From contig NW_006768812.1 in NCBI RefSeq assembly GCF_000204055.1, positions 698,346 through 762,345 on the forward strand: a DNA stretch of 64,000 nt. Direction: 5' to 3'. The translations under genes and the position numbers were made by a program. This document shows, piece by piece, positions 34,436 to 47,887 of this stretch (position 1 is its first letter; each line of letters starts with the position of its first letter). The stretch comes from Melampsora larici-populina 98AG31. Lineage: Eukaryota > Basidiomycota > Pucciniomycetes > Pucciniales > Melampsoraceae. Below the pieces are notes generated by a model, which ran no database searches, was not told the origin of the DNA, and saw only the letters and a list, made by a program, of their open reading frames with translations.

Positions 34436-35137
34436 TCTTGAAAGAAAGAAAAGTTAATTTGATCGATTTGAGTTGATTGACTTGACTTGACTTGACTTGA
34501 GTTGATATAGTAGTAATGGTGATAGTGAGTGATAGAGAGTGATAGTGATAAGCTGATGAGGTGATAAGCTGATATTATGTTTGGTTGTGTGGTTGGTTAA
34601 GTTCAAGCTAAAGTGTAATAATTGTAACAAATTGATTTACTCCGATTTCAGTACATACACTTCACTCAAACGCTTTACAATCTTACAGTCCACTTCTCAA
34701 ATTCAATCAAGAACACCTTAAACCTGCAACTGCGCCTTCTTAGACTTTCAATCAAACTCAACCCCAAGACTTTCTCAACTATCCTTCTTCTCTTCCAAAC
34801 CACATTAGTAAAATCAAAAATCAAAAAGTATTTGAGATTTAATTGTTCAAACCTCTTCCCAAAAACAATCAAATATATCAACAACAACAGAAAAAAATAT
34901 TGGTACATAGATATACATGATTATTGAAACATTCAACCAAAAAAATAATAACAGAATCAAACTTAATCATACAAATCAACAAAAAAATTCATTCATGTTC
35001 ATTACAATAAATTGTTTATAAATTGTACAAACCAAAATGAAATCATCATACTATTAAACAACAACACCCAAACCAAACCAAACCACCTATACTCTCTACA
35101 ACCTTTTCCTACATAAACACTTGTTTCAAGATCAAGT
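34436..35137. other. Intergenic region between the R3H gene and ATG2
   Basis: This holds the R3H promoter side and the ATG2 3' flank (same strand). A short TGACT microsatellite lies at about 34478-34505. No gene was recognised. Confidence 0.55.
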
Positions 35138-38100
35138 TCAATTCTTCAATCTTTTATACTTATCTTCATCATTCTCAATCGTCAATGGATCCAATGTATG
35201 TCTAAGTCCTAATAAAGTCTTACTGATCGCTCCAGTAGCTCCAATCATCGGATGTAAAATAGCAATAGGTACAGCTTTAACTACTGCACGACCTGATCCC
35301 TTTTTTTTAGTTTCACCATCCCAAACAAAAAAACAATCAGTCAAGTTTTTTTTACATCTCAAGATTAGAATTTCTTTTTTTTGACAACTTACTTCATTAA
35401 AGACTTCTAATGGAATAGCCAAAATCGTTTGAGCAGTACTTCTCATATTCTTTCTTAAATCTTGATATCCAAGTTTAGCACCCATCTTCAAATTTTCAGG
35501 TTGATCAGCATATCGACTAATCATCTCATGTGTTTTGATCTTATTGGTAAGTTCAGATCTAAGAATCTCAACTTCTTCTTCAACCTTTTCATAATTCTCA
35601 TCAAGATAATCGATTCCTTGATCAATAGTTTCAACATGAATCTCTTCTGAAACCTTTGCACCTAAGATCATTTCTGCCTTTTCCAAAACCACTTGAGTTC
35701 CCGTAGCCAACTTAGCCCCTAACTTGATGGCTTCTAATGCTGTACTCTTGGCAAACGATTGACTTCCTTTTTGTAATCCTCTGGAGATTCGTCCGTCTTT
35801 ACGTTTGATCTCTTCGATGGGTAATAAAATTAAATCGGCTAATCCGGTTCCTAAATTCACAATCGATCTAACGGGTGAGATTCCTGAAATCACATCGGCT
35901 AATTGATTAGCTTTTATATCGGGTGTCCAGATCTCTTGTAATAGACTTCCAATCTTATCTGGTCCAGGAACCTAATTTTTAAAAAAAATCAAATCATCAT
36001 CACATCAACACTCCTTAGCAAAACAGAAACAAATTCAAAACCATCATCATTGGATTTAACTTACACCAATCAAAACTGCATGTCTTAAAGTCATATCAGA
36101 TCCATCAAAATGAAAAAAATTCATCAATTCAATCACTTGTCCTTTTTGTAAAGCCATATAATCCACTCGTTTAGGTTTATAATCTAATTTAATCCTAATA
36201 GGAAAAATTTCAACTCGTTCTATTTGACAAGAAAAAAAGAAAAAAAGAAACAGAAAAAAGTTATCAGAAATTGATTGTCTCATTCAAATCACATGGTTAA
36301 TTTTTTTCCTTTTTTGGGTCTGATTAGAAATCTTCACTAACGAAAAAACATGCCCTCTTTGGTTTTCTTCTCATTTAATGATCTATCAAGTTGGTGATTT
36401 TCTTTTTGAAATCCGAAATAAGTTTTCAAAAAATCAACCGCATCTTGATCAACATACAACCTAAGTGGTACAATCTTAAGCTGTATAAATATATGTATAA
36501 TAAAACCTCATTAACAAACTTTTTCAAATTATTCACTTTCTTTTCAAATTTTTAATAATAGGTTTCATTTCACTCACTTTCAAAATCGCTTCCTGTTTTC
36601 CATCCTCATCAGGTGAATCCACTAAATCAAACTTCACACGTAACATAGGTGATCCAGTCGACCTTAGATTTCCTCCATCATTGGGTCTAAGTTCAGTCAA
36701 GAATTTCTTCCAAGTTGATGTTTTAATATTATCTAGAATCGAAACTTGATTGACTTTGATTTTGATGCTCATCAAAGATTCACTACTGGAATCTTTCACA
36801 AATGGATTTTGGCTTGGATCATAAACTCGAAATCGACAAGTAAGTTCATTCAGAACGAATTCAAGTGCTGGATGTCTTGATCTTTGTAAATTTCCTATGG
36901 TAGATAAACAATTGATCGTAGGTCCACTTCTTTCTTTAGGAGCCGGTGGTAAGGTTTGCCAACTACCAGTAATACTAACATCTTCATTCGGTACAACCCC
37001 TACCGGATCATCCAACTCACGATCAATAGCATTGAGTAATTGTGCAGTAGTAAGGCTACGAGTTGACGGCGGAAGACCGAAATGGACAGACTTGAAGAGG
37101 GTTGTCGATGGTAATTCTTCATCTAGAGTACTCTCATCCGAATGTCCCTTCGCTAGCAGTTGTCGTAATTTTTGTAAGCGCTTTCTCATCGCTTTCTTTG
37201 CTTCTTCGATTGCATGGCGAGTAGAAGCCCAATCATATCCTTCATGAAGACCTATTGAGACGTCAAAGTTTTCAACCTTGAATTCGGTCACAATCACTCT
37301 ATAGACAATCATCAGAAAGGTATCCAAAATTATGCTCATATATCATTTGGGATCCGATCACTTACCGAGTAGAAGGCTTTGAGCGAGTTGGAGGTAATGA
37401 TAAGAAATCATCAATGATATTAAGACCATCAGGATGTAAATTTCGGATGATAGAAGGAAGATGTGAGTCGGTAAGTTTAGTTTTAAGACCAGTTCGGGTC
37501 GAATTAGTTTGCACAAAATTAGCATCCGAGGGGTAATCCTCATGTACCAAGTCTTCACCCAGTTCAAATGGTAAAAGCGGTTTACGAAAACGAGTGTCTT
37601 GTATTGCTGATTCTATTCATCAGTTTGTTGATGGTCAGTTTGGATTACAAGTTGCTTATCGGGTTGAGGCTTACTTAATAGACTAGCTTGTAAGTCTTCT
37701 TGACTCTGAGACGGCTCTTCAGCGTGATCATAATCGAGTTCAACCCTAGATGGTCGCAACGTGACAAATTAAGAAGAGAGTCAATCTTTATGCGTTTGTA
37801 TACGCATTCCGCTGAGAAAGCTTACTCAGGCTTCTGTTCCGTCAACGATATTCGACCCAAACCAGCAATCACATCACCTAAGCTCTCAGTCGAGTCAGCA
37901 CATAGCGACACTCCCAATGATCCATTGTGCACACATCCCTAATGGTGAAGAGGAGATAATTTATCAGAATGTCAAATCTCACAATTCACTGAGATATCAC
38001 TCAACTCGTAGTCTACCGGTTTCTGTCGAATAAGAAACTCCAATCCGTAGATTCGAGAACCTAGCCAGACGAACAAACACACTCTGGCTCATCATAGTCA

Positions 38101-41100
38101 ATTGATAGATAAACCAACCTCAGCTATTGATACAAAGTGATAAACTGATACATAGCCAGAAGATTACTCACACTCTGACCTTCAGCCAATAGCAGGGTCA
38201 ATGTACCCTGTATCTCCGGCGATACATCTGAGGATGATGGATCCAATTTCACATTACAACCGAAATCATCAAAGCATCCGGCGAGAATGAATTGTGGAGT
38301 CTTGTCACTCGAAGAGGATGGAGGCGGTGAAACTCTTATTGAAGTCGATCGTAATGAGATGCGCACTCGAGTCAGATAGTTTGGACCCGGAGTTTCAAAT
38401 GCCTACCAACACGGATTTCTCTCAATCATCATCAGATCAAAGTCAGTGAAGAGATAAAAAGCTTAGAAGCTCACACCGGGAGGTGCCTTGACAAACTCTA
38501 GTAAATCTCGAATCCATGTGAATTGCGGGCCGATGTGTAAAATGATACCTCGGACAACGAGATCAACCATGATTGTCTTGGAAGATGAATTCGCCAAAGA
38601 TCCAGTAGTCCTGATCGTTATAGACACTGCGCAACGGTTCATGTTCTATGCAGTGTGAACGCCATGAGAGATTAGCCTTTTTAGTCTACCCTCGATCAGT
38701 ATCAATGAACTAACTGAAGGAGCGTTGCCTGTCTCATCTAATCGGATCAATTCTGATACTTCTGCTTCGTGCTCCAACGTGCCCCTAATGGATCCGATGA
38801 CGAGAACCAAGGTAGTATCAGATGAGTGATCTGATGTTGTTTGTGGCGTAGACAATCTGTTGGTAGTCTGCGATATCGAAAAGTCTTGTAAGGTTAGCAT
38901 CAGCTGAGCTGTTTGTTGAGCAGAGGGGCTCAGCAGATCTGCGTTTTCCTGTGATAAATCGATCTTTAGCTCAATCCTTCCAACGCTCAAGGTAGTCTCA
39001 AGAGGCTTCGGGCGGGATCGGACACTTCGCAATGATGAGACTGGGGACAATGAAGCCGAACGACAGTTGACATCGTCTTGGATGGGTATATCGCTGACAT
39101 ATGGAGCTGCGATCGAGTCGGCATATGGGTTGGACAATTGGATAGCCCATGTGCTCAAATCGTCTAACCAATATTGCAATCGGTCGAATCGCTTTTTGTT
39201 GAGCATTATTCGGACCAGCGCCACCTTCACTGTTGCCGGGTCTGGCTTCCTGGTGCATCCCATCGGTCCGAGCTCATCGCTGTGTTCAACCGAGCCGTAT
39301 GTAACTGTGATACAAGGCTCTTCGTTCTTGGCTTGACCAGAAGTGGGGTCGAGGTTAGGCGTAAGGACCAGAAACGTCGTTTCTGGAGAACAGCGATGGT
39401 CTGATGTGGAAGGTGGCGGATTTAGTTCAGCGGCAATCGAATGCACTGTACACTGGAAACCTGATGGTGCTGAGTGATCAACTTGAACAGATTGCAGAGC
39501 GATTCCTAAAGAGACGCCATCTTCACGATAATCGAGTTTATTTCGGCTACCGTGTTTGGAGCAATTCACTTTGATTCTAAGGACAATATCCTGGGCGGAG
39601 AACGAAATTGAATGAGGCGCTTTAGTCAAGACGTCGGATTCGAGATTTGATCGCTTTTTGTATTTAACATGTTCTTTATCGCCAGTCGGAGTGATGACAT
39701 CCACAGCTGGACTCGATTGACTACCCAAAGTCTCAAATAAGTGCTGAAAACTTGAATAGAGTTCCAAGCCAATGTCAAATCGCGCATAACCAGATGTGAT
39801 TTGCGTTCGTTGGCTGGTAACCTGAATCGAAAGGGCTGGATCTACGGAATCTGATGCGGGTACTTGAAGTATAACACTTTCGTGAGGGTTGGCTGTTGAC
39901 TTTGCGACAATGGTAATTTTGGCTACATCAAGGTCAGTGAGTGGTACAAGGGCAGTGTTACAATTCAGCCGGTCAACAGGTGTATGAGATTGTGAGAATG
40001 TTAAAGCCTTCAATGACAGTTCCAGTGAAGACTTTGGAGCAGCATTCATGTCAGCATGCGTGTAGCCTCTCTTCATCTGGGGGCTGCAATCTACTCTCAA
40101 TGACACTTGGCGACAGTATAGGTTGATATCTAGGGCAGCTGATTTGTCCTGTGTGTGTGATGATGTTGCAACAGCAGCCGGCGATGCAGATGAATCCGAA
40201 GAGTCTCCAGTCAAATCAGACAAGATTGACTTCCATAATTCAATTTCCGAAGGCGAGTGGACGTGGATGCTGAGAATTGGCAAGCAGATTTCGATCTTGT
40301 ATTGGGGATTTCGAGCGCTGGATATATTCGTATTGGGAGTGGGAGCAACACTTGTAGATTCGCAAATTTCTCCGGGTTGAGCATCGATCGAAGCAGAAGT
40401 AGCGTCTCTGTTTGATTGAAGGGGCGGGGGCGTGTAGGTCATGACAAATAGGATCCGAGTTCTTTCTTCTGTGTCTCCAAACGGACTGGAAGCTTCGTGA
40501 TAGTTTACCAATCTGTCGAGTCCGCTAGGATTATCGTCTGTCAAGACATGAGACTCATCTGGCAACAAAGGCCCCCCCTGGAATTCAAGAAAGATATAAT
40601 CCTGATGTTGGATAGAACTTTCTAGCGGAGCATCACGTGGCTTTGGTGGAGCAGGTGGAGCAACGGACATGCGAAGATCGGCAATGGCCTGCGACATGAG
40701 CATGTCGTCATTGGCTTCAAGTGATTCATATCCAGTGGAAGATGATGCTGATGGTGTACTAGTGCGGGAAGGAGGTTGGGGTGTCAAGTCCTTGAAATAT
40801 ATCGTGGGCGGCGACATTTGAAAGATACGAGAAAGAGTTTTCGGAAGATTCTCCTTTGAGTCTGGGGCCGTAGAACCACCGTCAATCGTCAGGTGTAGTT
40901 CTGCTTGTCCATGCCTGACTTGGATCGAAAATTTCTCGAATTCGAATGACAGCTTTGCCAATATTTTTTCGATCAGTCCCGCAAATAGCCCTCGACGGTC
41001 AGGCTCTTTTGTGGCCTCCTTGATGTTGGGTTGTGAGGCAAATGCACCCGGGAGTTGATGATCAAGCTCATCTGTAGATGAAGCCGAGCCTTCGTTTCGA

Positions 41101-41573
41101 GCAAACTCATCAGCCAACTCTGCGATACTTGAGGCGAGATCTATGTTTCGTGTTGACGAATATAATGAATCTGATATTGAATTTGAATTTGAAGTCACAG
41201 GCTGCATGTGTTCAGATGTCACAGCAAGGACCAGCCTGATTCCTTGCAAACGGATATTGACCGTAGGAACATAGTTATCCCAAGACAGAGACCAAGGAGG
41301 CCATTCTATCCGTAATGAAAAGGTGTCCAGGGAGGCGGATTGTAGCTTGAGAGATAGTCCAGTTTTCGACAAGATGTCTTGCATCGTGGTTGGGTCCAGA
41401 TCGACATTGTTGATGGTGAATGAATCAGAGTTAAGAGGGTTATTGATTTGAGAGTCAAGGGAAAGGCCACGATCCTTTAGAAATGGACCAAGGAATCGCT
41501 TGATAAGATAAGACAGCAATCGATGTTGAATGTTAGTTGGTCCAAGGGTAGGTAAGGTGAAGGGTGCCATCAT
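35138..41573 (-). CDS. ATG2: Atg2, autophagy lipid-transfer protein
   Basis: Atg2 is a rod-shaped bridge that moves phospholipid from the ER to the growing phagophore, with Atg9 and Atg18. Model (minus), 12 exons: 38715-41573, 38475-38645, 38172-38402, 38006-38083, 37826-37938, 37675-37745, 37366-37612, 36578-37298, 36342-36480, 36065-36219, 35393-35971 and 35138-35299, giving 1841 aa. The chorein-type N-terminus is NIQHRLLSYLIKRFLGPFL. The C-terminal family motifs are FFQRVEIFPIRIKLDYKPKR, QEIWTPDIKANQLADVISG, SPVRSIVNLGTGLADLILLP and ILHPMIGATGAISKTLLGLR. Two introns are needed to avoid a stop or filler: 38646-38714 (69 nt, contains an in-frame TAG) and 35300-35392 (93 nt, fully open). The length is in the normal fungal range. 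The gene is divergent from COX5, with 521 bp between the starts. Confidence 0.93.
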
Positions 41574-42094
41574 CCATTGAGAAGTCTTGCTGAGCAGTAA
41601 AGAAAGGAGGTTTGGTAATCAGCTTCAAGGAGAGGGGTCGCATACATAATACACACAGTGAGTGAGGCATGCATGAGTGCGGTCTCGACATAAATGCAGC
41701 TGGGCACAAGGTAGTGCGTGTGAGGTGCATACATAATGGCCCCCATCAAATTGCCGGGTGTCAATGAGCACTTTACGCGGAAAGTACACATGTGAAAGAG
41801 CTCAATAGAGACACACTCACTGTGAACCCTATGTAACAGCAGGCTATCTAGGTCAAACATAAGGTTTTCACTGCGCAACATCCGACGTGGCTGGTTTCAG
41901 CCGAAGCATGTCACAGGCTGGACATGATCAGTACAAATGTCACTGGCAATATTCCCTCATCTCTCTTGGTTCCGAACAGTCCCTAACCAGAACTTTGTAC
42001 ACCTTGACCGTACAACAAAACAACTCAAACTCTCCACCTCCACCCTTTCGATCGTCGATTATTTCTCATTTCAATCAACTTCGACTCTCTCAAC
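41574..42094. promoter_or_regulatory. Divergent ATG2/COX5 intergenic region
   Basis: The 521 bp between the two start codons must carry both promoters. The COX5-proximal 100 bp is pyrimidine-rich. No TATA box or defined operator could be assigned. Confidence 0.5.
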
Positions 42095-43001
42095 ATGCTT
42101 CGATCAATCGGAACCCGATCTCTACGTCAGATCTCTGCTTCGACCAAGGTTGTCCCACAACTCAGACAATCAATCCCTTCGATCTCTGCTAATGGTCAAG
42201 GATACGCCACTATCGCTGTCCCATCCGATCACTCATCTACCGCAACCAGTCAATCTGTCCCCTCCATCAGTAATGTAGCTTTCAATCCCAGCTAACTTGA
42301 TCATCGAACTCGGCTGATATCACTTAATTTGCATTTCAGATCGAAGCAGCATGGAAAGAGATGACCCCACAAGAACAAGAATCTATCTTCCACCACTTGG
42401 AGGGACTCCAGAAAAAGGACTGGAAACAACTATCATTAGATGAGAAAAAAGCTTGTAAGATTTGTCTCGCCGATCAGTTTACATAGCATCCCGTCAACTG
42501 AAGCAATATATGGTCCTACGTCATTTTTCACAACAGCTTATTGGGTCTCTTTTGGTCCACATGGTCCTCGTGAACCTATACATCCTCCAGGATCAGGTCT
42601 CAAACTCCTTTTGGGTATCACTGGTTGTGTGACAGCCGCCATTGCCATCTTTGTCGCGATCCGACTCAATGGTAAGTGTTATCTCATCTATTGACAAAGA
42701 CCCGGGCTTAAATGTTAATCGCTCATGAATGTGGCATCTCTCCAGCTCCTGAGCTGCCTCATACTATGTCGAAGGAATGGCAGGAGGCTGCAACGGAGCG
42801 TGCAAAGGATCAAAAGATGGTATGTGATATCGTTGTTTGTCTGTCATTTGCCGGACAATTCTTGATATTTCGTGTCTGTAGGATCCTTTCACTGGTGCAT
42901 CTGCTGAAGGAAAGAAGGTAAGCGTCAAATCATTCAACTCTTCAGTATATACCAGCAGGAGCTAACATATTGATCTTTAGGCGAGAACTTTTGTGCAATG
43001 A
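42095..43001 (+). CDS. COX5: Cytochrome c oxidase subunit Cox5 (mammalian subunit IV family)
   Basis: This is a nuclear-encoded, single-helix subunit of mitochondrial complex IV. Model: exons 42095-42274, 42340-42454, 42537-42671, 42746-42819, 42882-42917 and 42981-43001, giving 186 aa. The N-terminus (MLRSIGTRSLRQISAS) is a basic Arg/Ser-rich mitochondrial presequence. Family blocks are AAWKEMTPQEQESIFHHLEG, KKDWKQLSLDEKKA, YWVSFGPHGPREPI, and the membrane helix LLLGITGCVTAAIAIFVAIR, followed by PHTMSKEWQEA in the intermembrane tail. The last two coding exons are very small (36 and 21 nt). The exon 1 donor is GTAGCT, weaker than the others, but phase requires it. Confidence 0.92.
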
Positions 43002-46000
43002 ACGGGCTTGTGGCGCCCACAAAACAATTCCGTTTGCCTGAGGTGCAGATTGAATGATTAGGGGAGATCTTTGACGTTGCCCTGCATCCCAATTGGTGTT
43101 TCATATAATCAGCTTTTTTTAACTAGATTTGAGTATGAAAAATCTTATTCCATCTTTTTTCATCTATTTGGCATTGAGCGTATTGGTCAAGCTAAAGATT
43201 TGAAGAGTTTGTGGCACAAAATTTATATTTGCTTCTTCAAGTTTCGTGTGAATGTTTTCTTTTCATCTTGCTCTCCTCTGTTACCACGTTGACTCTCACG
43301 CGCAGAAATACTTCTCATGAACTCCAGCATAGCTGATGAGAGTGTTTGTTGGCCCAGGTCCCTAATGCAGGGACACGAACTGGCAGCATTGGAAGCACAT
43401 ACAAAAAAATCAAGCAACCCATATTATGATAGGTCTGCTCATACCACGCCTCCTGGCTGTGTGGTCAACTTGAGCATGATGGGTGGGTACATGGTAGATT
43501 TTATGTTGAGAGTGAATCTATGCATACTGGGTATTTGTGATTGTGTCACTTCCCAACCACCTCTTGGTCTTGAGAGGCACTTTTTGCAAGAAGTTGTCCG
43601 CATAAAAGGTGACATTTACCAACTCTGACATGAACAAGTCTAGTGCAGATGATACAACAAAACATGCTTGAGCCTATCCTCCTTTGTACCCCACTGGAAC
43701 ACATAGTCCTTTGTATGTCAAGAACCAATAAGCTTGCATGGTTGAATTGGGCCCCAATATCACATTTCCTTGTAGCATGGTGCACTCAAACCTGGGGGTA
43801 TTGCAAAATTCACCAATTGGGGTCCCTGAATTGTGCTGCAGTAGAAGTCCCTATCACTCAATTCTCTTGCGGCCAAGCCCCAATTTTGAGCTTCCAGTGG
43901 GGGATTTGACAACATCTCAATGAGCCCCAAATTTCACCACTTGCCCAACCCCATACCTCACATATCAAAGCCCATGCATCTCCATGTGTACCACACCTCA
44001 AAGTGTGTGTATACACATACCCTGTATACATTTGGAGCCCAGACCTCTTTGGGCCACTGAATTTTGGTTTGGCAATTCGTAGCCCCAATGTGTAGCCTGA
44101 CCACTGTGGATTCTCTTCAATTCTCTTTAATGCATTACAGTACAGTAAATCTCTGGACCTGGCCTAGTCAAATGTGCCCAAAGGTTTTGTAGCCCAACTT
44201 GTGACCAGGTTTAGTCAATCAATTGGACCTGGGGTCATGTGGTGGGCGCGAGCTCAAGAAAAGTGCGCGCCCTCATTTTGGCTGGGGGCGTGAGAGGGTG
44301 CAGGAGGCGTGAAAAAAGGACAAAAATTGGCCAAGTTTTTGATGATGCTTTGTCAGCCATATCTTCTACAACCCATAAAAAATTAATAATCTTGTATCAA
44401 CACCCTATAAACAAATTCAACAGCAATAGTACAACAAAAATCAACCAAATCAAAAAAAATCAATGAACATGTGTTGCTATCAATGTAGTCTGAAATTTTG
44501 TTGTTGGGGTAACTTTCAATCCAAACTGTAAATGCTTCCATGACTGGAAGAATATGGTGTGGGGTGGTACCCATAACACACATTGATTGATTTGAGATGA
44601 TTTGAAGGTGGGAGAGGACTGATTTCAGCAGAAAACTTTGTAGATCACATGCTTTGGTTCATGGGCGCGCCCACTCCAATTCAAACCAAAAAAGACGCGC
44701 CCGAAAATTGTGCCGCGCCCACCACATGAACCTGGGGGCAGCACAGGGATACTTTTCTAGGTACTTTCCCTGCCAATCAATAAAGTGACAAAAACCTTTC
44801 CTCAAGTACTTACCTTGCCCAAATTAGCCATGCCCTGTGCTCCTTTGGCCAGCCTCACTTCACTGCAGGCCAATTGGTATAAGCTCTGAATCGTCTATCA
44901 AGATTTTCTCATAACAAATCCCAAGGAGAAAGTCCAGGGTGGCCCTAGCTTCATGCATCAGAATGTTGCTTCTCATACCAGCCAGATGCATATTGGTATA
45001 TTTTAGGATATTTCAAAGCAGCCTCCCAAAGTGTACTTAGGGGTATGTCATGGCTTGCACCTCAGTTTGCATTTGTGCACATTGGTAGAAGGATTAAAAA
45101 GGTGTGTGCACTTCATGAGCCCAATTTTCTTGGCATTATAGCCTCAGTTAATACACTGGTGTTGTTGATCCATATGCCCATGTACATGACTCGTAATAGT
45201 ATACATGCAACATGCAACAATGCCCAGGCAATAATATGATGTGATGGAATTAAAAATGTTGCAGGGATATAATATGCAAGAGAAGATATATTAAGTGCGC
45301 GGAAACCCAAAGATATACACAGATGGTTTGAATTTGGAGCTGAGGAAGATAAATTCCCTGCTTGTGTATAATACAACTGATCCTGGGCTCAAGCTTTGGT
45401 GAATATGAATATGTATCACAGAGAGGTAATTTCATGAGATTAATGTGTGTTTTCCATCCCTGATTTGAAATTTGACAACCCAATGTCATGAGTATTGGAC
45501 TTAATCACAATAGTCCTGCAAAGACTTGCAGGATACAAAGTAGAATCCGGGCTTCTGCACAGAATTATTTTGGCTGTAAATTTGGATTTTCTGGGCAAAG
45601 AGGCCAGGCACAGCATTCAAAGTTACATCCAAAAGGATTCTGTGAACATGCCCAAAAATTACTTTGTATCCCCTGATGGTACATATAAGATCAAGAATAG
45701 GGCACTTTGGAAGAGGTCACCTGAGGATTTCCACATGTGAACTCCAAAAGAAACATCAACTCTACTCACATGTTTCCCACGACTGAATTGGAACAATGTA
45801 CAGCCTGGAAAAATGTAAACCAAACAATCAAAAAAGTAGAAAAAGTGAATATTTAGAAGAAAAAGGTTGAAGCACAATACAAAGAAGAAACCAAATGATT
45901 GGATTAAAGATAAAATTGCTGTTATGAAATAAACTTATCTTAAAAGACAGAACATCAAAACAAAGTGAATGATCCAATCATACAACCATAAAGCAATGTC

Positions 46001-46171
46001 AAAAACAGATTAAAGTTCAACACATACCCTACAGCCAATTAAGATCAGTGATGATAAAATGATTGCAAATTCAATCAAGGTAACAAAGACCCTCCCTGCT
46101 GTCTCTTCGGTGAAAAATCCAATCCTCATTGATTGGTGAAATTTTGAAATAACAGGAAGAGGAATGGTATG
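43002..46171. other. Gene-poor repeat DNA
   Basis: No gene was recognised. It contains an inverted-repeat element at about 44229-44740. The short open frames, such as 45495-45740 on the plus strand, show no family motif. Confidence 0.5.
44229..44740. mobile_element. About 510-bp element with GC-rich inverted ends
   Basis: The left end at 44229-44250 reads CCTGGGGTCATGTGGTGGGC. The right end at 44714-44740 is its inverse (CGCGCCCACCACATGAACC followed by TGGGGGCA). The terminal 30 bp are GC-rich, with further GCGCGCCC words just inside, while the centre is AT-rich and non-coding. This is a MITE-like structure; the superfamily is not known. Confidence 0.6.
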
Positions 46172-46282
46172 CACCATGTCCTTGTGGCAGTCGCCCAACG
46201 ACGAGCGCACACGGACTCCCTATGAGGCACAAAGGCAACTCATGTGCGCACGTCAACAAGTGAACACCACACGGGCATGGTG
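46172..46282. mobile_element. 111-bp foldback MITE, copy 2
   Basis: The element begins CACCATGTCC and ends GGGCATGGTG. Its reverse complement aligns end to end with the element at 1664-1774, including the conserved GGGAGTC core, the TGTTGAC/GCGC region and the TTTGTGCCTCA / TTTCTGCCTCA stretch. The identical length of 111 bp supports a single family. Confidence 0.7.
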
Positions 46283-47887
46283 ATATAAATCTAACAACAA
46301 AGTGCAACATTGAGAAAAATAAAACCAAGACAAGTACTATCTGGGAAGCAACCAAACATATTTACCCCTACATCCCAAAGGCTGTCTTACAAGAAGAGCA
46401 ATTTGACTTCTTTTCCCATTTCCCAAACTGTTTCTGACATTCTTTTCTCACCTGATAACCGTACATGGAAACATCAAATCAAGAGAAGAGCACAGAAAAA
46501 TTTGTAAGATTGGATGAAGAAATTCAACCCAGACGGTTGCCAAAAACCACTGTGTTGATACCATGAGGCAAAAGGAAATCTCTTGGAAACTATTATTGAG
46601 AAACATTGGGAGACAGTCAGAAAAGAATACAATTCCAGCTAATCTATTCTATACATAAAGTTCAAACTTACATTACAATATTCTCCATGTCAGCGTCAAA
46701 CCACAATCCCCTCATCTGGTAGCCAGCATGAGGCGTTGAGTAGAGATATAATGACGCACAAATCAGATGACATTACAGCACATGACTCTACCTCTTAAAA
46801 AATTCTTGAGCACATGCCTCACCCAAAACATATCAGCTGTTTGGGCTAGCACTGGGAAGTTGATCACGATGAACACAAAATTGCGCACACAATTTATCAC
46901 ATCTAATGATAACGAAGATCACGAAATTGAGTGTTGGGAACTTGCAGATCGAAATGATCTCTAATGAAATAGCCAATTCGTCACATGTGATTCACTACAA
47001 CACTAGATCCCGCAATCATATCTTTGCTACGTAATTATGAATGCAAGTAATTCGTGTTGCCATCAATCTTGCATCGTGAGTGGGCTGAAACATTTCAACA
47101 CCACGGAAAACGCGTATACTGTTCTTGAATGTTTTGACTATGTATATAGTTTTCCAGGATCGAGAAATAAGAGCTATCCAGTGATACCGCAAGAACAAGA
47201 TGTCTTGGTAAAATGGATAATGCCTATAAGACATTTCCCACTCATCGCAGGAGGAATTGGCTGCATTCATTGGTTGCGGGTTGAGTTGAGAGCTGATGAG
47301 AATGAACGATCGGAGGAGATTGGTAGTACCATCGGATCTTACTTGCTGAAATGCGACATGGAATACTTCAGAATTATTTGCTTACTTGAATGCGTTTGCA
47401 TTGGCCACCATCTTTAATGTTCCGCTCTTCTACCTCACGGCGGCCGGGCTTTGATGCTCTCAAGACTCTGGTATGTACGCCGTATTTCGCGTAACTACAC
47501 CTAAAGACTGATTCAACGTGAGCTCCTTGTGTACTAGAGTGCTACATGTTTGTGGAAGTGCTGTTTCTTTCGTGTAAGCTGTGGGTTTCGAGAGCCCCTG
47601 CTTAACGGACATTGGAGTTAAGGAATGAATACGTAGTTCCTAACAAAACTGAAATATGTTTGTGGAGTCCGATTATGCATTCTCCGCCCGCCCTTGCTGA
47701 AAAGCTATAGAAAGATGAGCCCTTACCCCACCTCAAGTTTCCTCCGCCTCATCTTCACGCTGGCTTCACACATCCCCGTTACATCCGATTACTTTCGAAG
47801 GGTCTTTTGAGAACATTTTTTGGTTGTTTACATCTTCCGGTTCAACTTCTTAGTCTACCAAGAAGGATTATCAGTGCTGCCGTCTCC
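46283..47887. other. Gene-free stretch upstream of the NTF2-like gene
   Basis: A 126-codon open frame at 47037-47417 has no recognised motif and was not called. The last 200 bp before 47888, pyrimidine-rich, is the likely promoter and 5' leader of the next gene. Confidence 0.45.

Noticed and set aside
38646..38648. In-frame TAG taken as a premature stop in ATG2
   Set aside because: It lies inside a well-formed 69-nt phase-0 intron.
47037..47417. 126-codon open frame as a gene
   Set aside because: It has no motif or splice support and overlaps an equally long frame on the other strand.
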